A stretch of DNA of 64,000 bases, from the NCBI RefSeq assembly GCF_046348265.1, contig NZ_JAXMEO010000017.1. One strand, given 5' to 3'. The notes under the pieces were generated by a model. It was not told where the DNA came from, did no database searches, and was given only the letters and a program-made list of their open reading frames with translations. How positions within the stretch are numbered: position 1 is the stretch's first letter; each line of letters starts with the position of its first letter. Made by a program: the position numbers and the translations under genes. This stretch comes from Pelomonas sp937871895 (lineage in GTDB: Bacteria; Pseudomonadota; Gammaproteobacteria; Burkholderiales; Burkholderiaceae_C). Below, piece after piece: positions 58,096-64,000 of the stretch.

Positions 58096-60459
58096 ATGAC
58101 TGCCTCCTCCCCCTCCGGCGCGACTGGCGCCACCCCCTCACACGCGCTGCGAACCGCTGCCAAGCGAGCCCTGGCATGGCTGGGCATGCTGGTGGCGGGT
58201 GGCGCCCTGGGAGTCGCTCTGCTGGTGGGATTGGCCTTGGCCTTGGTCTACCCCCGGTTGCCGGACATCGGCGGCTTGACCGACTACCAGCCCAAGCTGC
58301 CCATGCGCATCCTCTCGCGCGACGGGCAATTGCTGGGTGAGTTTGGCGAAGAGCGGCGCTCCTACCTGCCGATCGACGAGATCCCCAAAGTGATGCAGGA
58401 GGCCGTCCTGGCCATCGAGGACGCCCGGTTCTATCAACACGGCGGCGTGGACTACCTGGGCGTGTTGCGTGCCGGGCTGGCCAATATTGGAGAGTCCCGC
58501 AGCCAGGGCGCTTCCACCATCACCATGCAGGTGGCGCGCAACTTCTACCTGTCGACCGAGAAAACCTTCACCCGCAAGATCTACGAAATCCTGCTGGCGC
58601 TCAAGATCGAATCCGCGCTGCCTAAGGACAGGATCCTTGAGATCTACATGAACCAGATCTTCCTCGGGCACCGCGCCTATGGGTTCGCGGCGGCGGCCGA
58701 GGTTTATTTCGGCAAGCCGCTCGACAAGATCTCGCTCGCTGAGGCGGCCATGCTGGCCGGGCTGCCCAAGGCGCCATCCGCCTACAACCCCATCAACAAC
58801 CCCCGGCGCGCCACCGTGCGCCAGCAGTACATCCTCGACCGCATGTACGACACCGGCTACATCACCGAGGAGCAGCGCGACGCCGCCAAGGCCGAGCGCC
58901 TGCGCTACCGGGTGGTGACCGTTGACACGCCTGGGCATGCTGAGTTTGCTGCCGAGACCGCCCGCCAGCTCATCTTCGGCCAGTACGGGGACGAGGCCTA
59001 CACGCGCGGCATGAATGTCTACCTGACGCTCACCTCGGACGAGCAGACCGCCGCTTACCGTGCGCTGCGCCGCGGGATCATGGACTACGAGCGCCGCCAG
59101 GTCTACCGGGGGCCCGAGGCCTACGCCGACCTGCCCGCCGACCCCAAGGCGCTGGATCAACGCGTGGCCGAACTGCTGGCCGACCACCCGGCCAACGATG
59201 AGTTGCTGGCTGCGGTCGTGCTGGAGGCCGACCCCAAGAAAGTCAGCGCCGTGCTGCAGACCGGCGAAACCATCCAGATCACCGGCGAAGGGTTGCGCCC
59301 CGCGACCTCGGGCCTCTCAGACCGTGGCAACCCCAAGACCCGCATCCGCCGTGGCGCCGTGATCCGCGTCGTCAAGGACCCCGTCAAGCCGCTCTGGACC
59401 ATCACGCAGCTGCCGGAAGTTGAAGGCGCCTTCGTGGCCATGGACCCGCAAAGCGGCGAGGTCCATGCCCTGGTCGGTGGCTTTGACTACGCCAAGAACA
59501 AGTTCAACCACGTCACCCAGGCCTGGCGCCAGCCGGGCTCCAGCTTCAAGCCCTTCATCTACTCGTCAGCCCTGGAGCGTGGTTTCACGCCCGCCACGGT
59601 GGTGAACGACGCGCCCCTCTTCTTCGATGCTGGCGCCACCGGCAGCCAGCCTTGGGAGCCCAAGAACTACGACGGCAAGTTCGAAGGCCCGATGCCATTG
59701 CGCACGGCGCTGGCCAAGTCCAAGAACATGGTCTCGATCCGCGTGCTGCACTCCGTGGGCGTCAAGTACGCGCAGGAGTGGATCACCCGCTTCGGCTTCG
59801 AGGCCGAGAAGCACCCGGCCTACTTGACGATGGCGCTGGGTGCCGGCTCCGTCACGCCGATGCAGATGGCGCAGGGCTATGCGGTATTCGCCAACGGTGG
59901 CTATCGCATCACGCCGCAGCTCATCGCCCGCATCACCGACAGCAAGGGCCGCCAGCTGTATGAGGCGCCCCAGGCCGCGCCACCCAGCGAGGACCGCCGC
60001 GCCATCGAACCGCGCAATGCCTTCATCATGTCGCAGCTCTTGCAGGAGGTGACGCGCAGCGGCACCGCCGCCCGCGCCCAGGCCACGCTCAAGCGCAGCG
60101 ACATCTACGGCAAGACCGGCACCACCAACGACTCCATGGACGCCTGGTTTGCCGGCTACCAGAAGGACCTCGTGGCCGTGGTCTGGATCGGCTACGACCA
60201 ACCGCGCAAGCTGGGCGACAAGGAAACCGGCGGCGGCTTGTCCCTGCCGGTTTGGATCGAGTTCATGGCCCAGGCGCTGAAGAACAAGCCTCAATCCGAA
60301 CTGGAGCCGCCGGAGGGCGTGGTCCACATCGGCAACGAGTGGTTCTACGACGAATACTCGGGCAAGGACGGGGTGCGTGAGCTGACCGGCGATGAAGGCA
60401 TCCCGAGCACCGTCAGCGAGGAAGAGAAGAAGTCGATCCTCGACATCTTCAAGCGCTGA
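58096..60459 (+). CDS. mrcA: Class A penicillin-binding protein 1A
   Basis: Bifunctional peptidoglycan glycosyltransferase/transpeptidase, 787 residues from ATG 58096 (MTASSPSGATG). A membrane helix (about residues 32-55) precedes the glycosyltransferase domain with AIEDARFYQHGGVDYLG, GASTITMQVARNFYLS and the EIYMNQIFLG motif. The transpeptidase has SSFKPFIYSSALE (SxxK), SKN and KTGTTND. The divergent pairing with pilMNOPQ is widely conserved in beta- and gammaproteobacteria. Confidence 0.95.
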   Translation: MTASSPSGATGATPSHALRTAAKRALAWLGMLVAGGALGVALLVGLALALVYPRLPDIGGLTDYQPKLPMRILSRDGQLLGEFGEERRSYLPIDEIPKVMQEAVLAIEDARFYQHGGVDYLGVLRAGLANIGESRSQGASTITMQVARNFYLSTEKTFTRKIYEILLALKIESALPKDRILEIYMNQIFLGHRAYGFAAAAEVYFGKPLDKISLAEAAMLAGLPKAPSAYNPINNPRRATVRQQYILDRMYDTGYITEEQRDAAKAERLRYRVVTVDTPGHAEFAAETARQLIFGQYGDEAYTRGMNVYLTLTSDEQTAAYRALRRGIMDYERRQVYRGPEAYADLPADPKALDQRVAELLADHPANDELLAAVVLEADPKKVSAVLQTGETIQITGEGLRPATSGLSDRGNPKTRIRRGAVIRVVKDPVKPLWTITQLPEVEGAFVAMDPQSGEVHALVGGFDYAKNKFNHVTQAWRQPGSSFKPFIYSSALERGFTPATVVNDAPLFFDAGATGSQPWEPKNYDGKFEGPMPLRTALAKSKNMVSIRVLHSVGVKYAQEWITRFGFEAEKHPAYLTMALGAGSVTPMQMAQGYAVFANGGYRITPQLIARITDSKGRQLYEAPQAAPPSEDRRAIEPRNAFIMSQLLQEVTRSGTAARAQATLKRSDIYGKTGTTNDSMDAWFAGYQKDLVAVVWIGYDQPRKLGDKETGGGLSLPVWIEFMAQALKNKPQSELEPPEGVVHIGNEWFYDEYSGKDGVRELTGDEGIPSTVSEEEKKSILDIFKR

Positions 60460-60790
60460 AGCTCAGCGCCTGCCCGGCCTGCTCCGACGCCCGCTCCGAC
60501 AGCAGCGCAAAGAACTCGACCCCGCTGCGGGTGTCACGCCAGCAGCCGTCGTCCGCCCACTTGAAGTGATAGCCGCCAGCGCGCGCCGCCAGCCAGATTT
60601 CATGCAGCGGTGGCTGCGTGTTCAGCACCAGCTTGGAGCCATTGGGCAGGCTGAGTTCCAGCATGCCGCCGGTGCGGCGCGCGTCGATATCAACGACATC
60701 GGCCTCCAGCAGCGCATCCGTCACCGCCTCCACACGCGCCAGCACGGCGGAGGCCTTGGCGTGGAAATCGGCATCGCTGAGCTGAGACAT
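60449..60790 (-). CDS. cyaY: CyaY, bacterial frataxin
   Basis: A 113-residue iron-binding regulator of iron-sulfur cluster assembly. The start MSQLSDADFHAKASAVLARV and acidic first helix, the strand VDIDARRTGGMLELSLPNGS, and HEIWLAARAGGYHFKW are family signatures. Its last 11 bp overlap the end of the convergent PBP gene. It is divergent from lptM, nine bases apart. Confidence 0.93.
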   Translation of the reverse strand: MSQLSDADFHAKASAVLARVEAVTDALLEADVVDIDARRTGGMLELSLPNGSKLVLNTQPPLHEIWLAARAGGYHFKWADDGCWRDTRSGVEFFALLSERASEQAGQALSFSA

Positions 60791-60799
60791 ACTGGCTGG

Positions 60800-60928
60800 A
60801 TGAAGTCAAAGATTCTTGCCAGTGTAGGTCTCGCACTGATGGCCCTGGCCGCACTGACGGCATGCGGCCAGAAGGGCCCGCTGGTGCTGCCCGAGGCGAG
60901 CACAGCGGCTTCCGCGCCCAAGCGGTGA
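60800..60928 (+). CDS. lptM: LptM-type small lipoprotein
   Basis: Only 42 residues: MKSKILASVGLALMALAALT, then the lipobox ACGQKGPLVLP. The CGQKGPLxLP sequence is the LptM/YifL hallmark; LptM assists maturation of the LPS translocon LptD/E in the outer membrane. It is divergent from cyaY. In related genomes lysA usually follows; here a convergent peptide-transporter gene is met instead. Confidence 0.88.
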   Translation: MKSKILASVGLALMALAALTACGQKGPLVLPEASTAASAPKR

Positions 60929-60954
60929 ATCACTGCTGAGCCAGGCTCGCTCGC

Positions 60955-61971
60955 TCAAGCGCCCAACCGGCCTTCCTCGACCGCGTGACAGGCCACCCGC
61001 CGGCCCGGCGCGGCCTGGCGCAGCACGGGCACTTCCGCACGGCAGCGTGGGCCGGCCAGCGTACAGCGCGGGTGGAAGGCGCAGCCACTGGGTGGCTGGA
61101 TGGGGTTGGGCACCTCACCTTCGATCGGCTGCCGCGCCTGCGCACGCGGGTGCAGTTTCGGGATCGCGTCCAGCAGCAGCCGCGTGTAAGGGTGCAGGGG
61201 CGACTCGAAGAGGCTGGCCTTGTCCGCCCACTCCACCATGCGACCCAGGTACATCACGCCGATCTCGTCCGCCATGTGGCGCACCACGGCCAGGTTGTGG
61301 GAGATGAGCAGATAGGTCAAGCCGCGCGCCTGCTGCAGATCGCGCATCAGGTTCAGCACCTGGGCCTGCACCGACACATCCAGCGCCGAGGTGGGCTCGT
61401 CGCAAACCAGGAACTCCGGCGATGTGGCCAAGGCCCGCGCGATGGAGATGCGCTGGCGCTGCCCACCCGAGAACTGGTGCGGGAACTTCTGTCCGTCCTG
61501 CGCGCGCAGGCCGACCGACCCCAGCAATTCAGCGACCTTGGCGTCAATCGCATCGCGGCCATTGAGAAGTTGGTGCTCCAGCAGGGGTTCTGCCACCGTC
61601 TGCGCCACGCGCCAACGAGGGTTCAAGGAGGCGTAGGGGTCTTGGAAGATCATCTGCACGCGCCGCCGCCAGCCCTGCGCTTGCGACCCTGCCCCAAGCG
61701 CCGAGATGGCCTGGCCACCGATCTCGACCCGCCCCCGCGTGGGCGCGAGCAAGCCCACCAGCATGCGCGCCGCCGTGCTCTTGCCGCAGCCGGATTCGCC
61801 CACCAAGGCCAAGGTGCTGCCGCGCCGGATGCTGAAGTCCACGCCATCCACGGCCCGCACAAAGCGCTGGGGCGCCCCGGTCAGCTGGCGCTCAAGCCAG
61901 GGCGCCGACACATCGAAGGTCTTGCTCAGGTTGAGAGCCTGCACCAGCACGGCATCCGAAGGCGTGCTCAC
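60955..61971 (-). CDS. Peptide ABC transporter ATPase, DppF/OppF type
   Basis: A 338-residue ABC ATPase. The GTG at 61971 overlaps the upstream stop (GTGA) and was preferred to a frame that runs further upstream without similarity. It has Walker A VGESGCGKSTAARM, Q-loop MIFQDPYASLNPR, signature QFSGGQRQRISIARAL, Walker B LVCDEPTSALD, His in LISHNLAVV and the C-terminal peptide-transporter extension GCAFHPRC. It is the last gene of the B-C-D-F operon. Confidence 0.93.
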   Translation of the reverse strand: MSTPSDAVLVQALNLSKTFDVSAPWLERQLTGAPQRFVRAVDGVDFSIRRGSTLALVGESGCGKSTAARMLVGLLAPTRGRVEIGGQAISALGAGSQAQGWRRRVQMIFQDPYASLNPRWRVAQTVAEPLLEHQLLNGRDAIDAKVAELLGSVGLRAQDGQKFPHQFSGGQRQRISIARALATSPEFLVCDEPTSALDVSVQAQVLNLMRDLQQARGLTYLLISHNLAVVRHMADEIGVMYLGRMVEWADKASLFESPLHPYTRLLLDAIPKLHPRAQARQPIEGEVPNPIQPPSGCAFHPRCTLAGPRCRAEVPVLRQAAPGRRVACHAVEEGRLGA

Positions 61972-62993
61972 AACGGCTCCTCGTGTGCGGTCGAGATCGG
62001 ATGCCAGCAGGCGCTGCGGGTGTGCGCCCCGTCCACCAACGCTGGGCGCTCCTGATGGCAGCGCTCGCTGGCACGGGGGCAACGTGGATGGAAGGCGCAA
62101 CCCGCCGGGATGGCATCGAGCCGCGGCATCGCGCCGTCGATCTGGGCGAGGCGCGGCCGGGTCTGGTCGGTGTCGGGGATGGAGGCCATCAGCCCCGCCG
62201 TGTAGGGATGGCTGGGGCGGTGGATCACCTCGGCCACTGGGCCCATCTCCACGATGCGCCCGGCGTACATCACGGCCACACGGTCGCAGGTTTCTGCGAT
62301 CACACCCATGTCGTGGGTGATCAGGAGCACCGCCGCGCCCTGCTCGCGGCACAGGCCCCGCAGCAGCGCCATGATCTGCGCCTGGGTCGACACGTCCAGG
62401 GCGGTGGTTGGCTCGTCGGCCACCACCAGCTTGGGCCCGGCCGCCAAAGCGAGCGCAATCACCACCCGCTGCCGCATGCCGCCCGACAGCTGATGCGGGT
62501 ACTGGCCCAGCCGAGCCTCGGCGGCCGGAATGCCGGTGGCCTGCAACAGCGACAGTGCACGAGCGCGGGCGGCCGCAGCGTCCAAGGGCAAATGGGTCCG
62601 GATCGTCTCCACCAACTGATCGCCAATCTTGATCAGCGGATTCAGCGAGGTCAGTGGGTCCTGGAACACCGCGCCGATCTCGCGGCCGCGCACGCGGCGC
62701 CACTCGGCCTCGGGCAGGGTGTCGAGCCGGCGTCCTAGCCAATGGATCTCGCCTGCGCTGACGCGGCCCGGTGGGTCGAGCAGGCCGATGAGGGCTGCGC
62801 CGGTGAGCGACTTGCCCGCCCCGGACTCGCCCACCACGCCCAGAACCTCGCCGGCCTGCACATCAAAGCTCAGCCCATCCAGCGCCCGCAGCGTGCCCCG
62901 TCGCGATGCGAAGTCCACGCACAGGCCGCGCACACTCAGCAAGGGCTGGGGCGCAGCAGCGTCCGGGTTGTGGACTTGATCCGAAAGGTTCAT
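61968..62993 (-). CDS. Peptide ABC transporter ATPase, DppD/OppD type
   Basis: A 341-residue ABC ATPase starting at ATG 62993 (MNLSDQVHNPDAAAPQ), which overlaps the permease stop as ATGA. Walker A VGESGAGKSLTGAA, Q-loop AVFQDPLTSLNP, QLSGGMRQRVVIALAL, LVVADEPTTALD and LITHDMGVIAE are all present, with the Cys-containing C-terminal extension GCAFHPRCPRAS. It works with the DppF-type subunit. Confidence 0.93.
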   Translation of the reverse strand: MNLSDQVHNPDAAAPQPLLSVRGLCVDFASRRGTLRALDGLSFDVQAGEVLGVVGESGAGKSLTGAALIGLLDPPGRVSAGEIHWLGRRLDTLPEAEWRRVRGREIGAVFQDPLTSLNPLIKIGDQLVETIRTHLPLDAAAARARALSLLQATGIPAAEARLGQYPHQLSGGMRQRVVIALALAAGPKLVVADEPTTALDVSTQAQIMALLRGLCREQGAAVLLITHDMGVIAETCDRVAVMYAGRIVEMGPVAEVIHRPSHPYTAGLMASIPDTDQTRPRLAQIDGAMPRLDAIPAGCAFHPRCPRASERCHQERPALVDGAHTRSACWHPISTAHEEPL

Positions 62994-63910
62994 AGCAACT
63001 TCGGGTTCAGCGCATCGCGCAGCCAATCGCCCAGCAGGTTCACGCTCAGGGCAATCAGCACGAGCATGAGCCCCGGCCAGATCGTGATCCACCACTCGCC
63101 GGAGAACAGAAAGTCGTTGCCCACCCGGATCAGCGTGCCCAGCGACGGGCTGGTGGGCGGCACGCCCACGCCCAGAAAGGACAGCGTCGCTTCGGTGAGG
63201 ATGGCCGAGGCCACCTGGATGGTGGCCAGCACCAGCACCGGTCCGAGCACATTGGGCAACACGTGGCGCCGCATGATGCGCAGCGGACTGACGCCAATCA
63301 GGCGCGCGGCCTGCACGTATTCGCGGTCCCGCTCAGCGAGGGTGCTGCCGCGCACCGTGCGCGCGTACTGAGCCCACTCCCTGAGCCCGATGGACAGGAT
63401 CAAGACCGCAAAGGCCAGGCTGTCATGCCCGCCGCCCTGCGCGGCCAGAAGAGCCCGCCCCAAGCCGTCGATCAGCAAGGCAATCAGGATCGATGGAAAG
63501 GACAGCACCACGTCGCACAGCCGCATCAGCACCGCATCCACGCGTCCGCCCACATAGCCCGCCAACAAGCCGGCACTCACACCCACCACCATCGACAACA
63601 ACACGGCCGCACACCCCACAGCGAGCGAGATGCGGGCGCCGTACATGATGGCCGACAGCAAGTCCCGCCCTTGGTCGTCCGTGCCCAACAGGTATTTCGC
63701 GCTGCCACCGTCCAGCCATGCCGGCGGCAAGCGGGCGTCCAGCAGGTCAAGGCTGGCCAGATCGAAGGGGTCATGCGGCGCAAGCCACGGCGCCAAGGCC
63801 GCCATGGCCATGCAAAGCAGAGCCAGTAAGGCAGCAGTCATCGCCAGCGGCGAGCCACAAAAGCTTTGCCACAGCTCACTCTCGGCCCACCGCTCACGCC
63901 ATGCGCGCAT
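62990..63910 (-). CDS. Peptide ABC transporter permease, DppC/OppC type
   Basis: A 306-residue inner-membrane permease from ATG 63910 (MRAWRERWAES); GTG one codon upstream is also possible. After the first membrane helix come the OppC N-terminal region (YLLGTDDQGRDLLSAIMYGA) and the BPD-type domain with the EAA loop REYVQAARLIGVSPLRIMRR, five to six helices in total. The substrate (peptide, nickel or other) cannot be told from sequence. Confidence 0.92.
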   Translation of the reverse strand: MRAWRERWAESELWQSFCGSPLAMTAALLALLCMAMAALAPWLAPHDPFDLASLDLLDARLPPAWLDGGSAKYLLGTDDQGRDLLSAIMYGARISLAVGCAAVLLSMVVGVSAGLLAGYVGGRVDAVLMRLCDVVLSFPSILIALLIDGLGRALLAAQGGGHDSLAFAVLILSIGLREWAQYARTVRGSTLAERDREYVQAARLIGVSPLRIMRRHVLPNVLGPVLVLATIQVASAILTEATLSFLGVGVPPTSPSLGTLIRVGNDFLFSGEWWITIWPGLMLVLIALSVNLLGDWLRDALNPKLL

Positions 63911-63917
63911 CACCGCC

Positions 63918-64000
63918 TCACGCCTTCGCCCGATCCGCGCGCAAACGCGGGTCAAGCGCGAAGTAGCTGAGGTCCACGACCAGGTTGATCGTGACGAAGA
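63918..64000 (-). CDS. Peptide ABC transporter permease, DppB/OppB type (C-terminal end only)
   Basis: Only the last 26 codons are in the window: FVTINLVVDLSYFALDPRLR and ADRAKA before TGA. The INLxVDLxYxxLDPR pattern is the usual C-terminus of DppB/OppB permeases. The stop lies seven bases before the DppC-type ATG, so this is the upstream partner in the same operon. Confidence 0.85.
   Translation of the reverse strand, partial: FVTINLVVDLSYFALDPRLRADRAKA

Noticed and set aside
60955..62742. A longer version of the DppF-type ATPase extending to 62742
   Set aside because: The extra N-terminal 257 codons are the neighbouring DppD-type gene in a different frame. The GTG at 61971 gives a normal family length.

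Overview
The window is high-GC DNA from a betaproteobacterium, most probably Burkholderiales (Comamonadaceae/Rubrivivax-Leptothrix-like). The evidence is the set of core genes and their order: pilBCD-coaE-zapD-yacG, tal/pgi next to zwf-hexR, a six-gene mlaFEDACB operon with the mlaA lipoprotein gene inside it, gltBD, aroKB-dgt, pilMNOPQ divergent from a class A penicillin-binding protein, cyaY-lptM, and a dpp/opp-type peptide transporter. No rRNA, CRISPR array or intact tRNA gene was found.

The left 16.5 kb is accessory. Two integrative elements appear to sit in tandem in the 3' end of one tRNA-Pro(CGG) gene. A perfect 47-bp tRNA-Pro 3' fragment occurs at 4294-4340 and again at 16480-16526. 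Neither copy has a tRNA 5' half, so the intact tRNA should lie left of the window. Element 1 (window edge to 4340) holds an ankyrin protein, a lipoprotein/zinc-ribbon membrane protein pair, a divergent XRE regulator, a 21-bp repeat array beside a perfect DnaA box, and an intact tyrosine integrase. Element 2 (4341-16526, about 12.2 kb) starts with an integrase gene cut by two IS3-family sequences. A hairpin-rich non-coding stretch of about 0.8 kb follows, then a tight minus-strand operon of DUF6361 protein, phospholipase-D-like protein, SNF2-type helicase and ankyrin protein (a candidate anti-phage module). Next come a two-gene unit with a possible MbcA/ParS/Xre-type domain behind a strong palindrome, and an AlpA/excisionase-like protein near the right attachment site.

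From 16.5 kb on the DNA is core. The type IV pilus is encoded in three blocks: the motor, platform and prepilin peptidase (pilBCD, 16.8-20.7 kb), the minor pilins and tip protein (pilE-fimT-pilV-pilW-pilX-pilY1 plus a small TonB-like protein, 32.2-40.4 kb), and the alignment complex and secretin (pilMNOPQ, 52.7-57.8 kb). Between them are central sugar metabolism with its RpiR/HexR regulator, the Mla outer-membrane lipid transport system, glutamate synthase, a RAYT transposase with a REP-like hairpin, shikimate-pathway genes, a dGTPase and a large Ig-repeat lipoprotein.

Many genes overlap by ATGA, GTGA or TGATG, so most runs look like translationally coupled operons. Several start codons were moved to downstream ATG or GTG codons on that basis.
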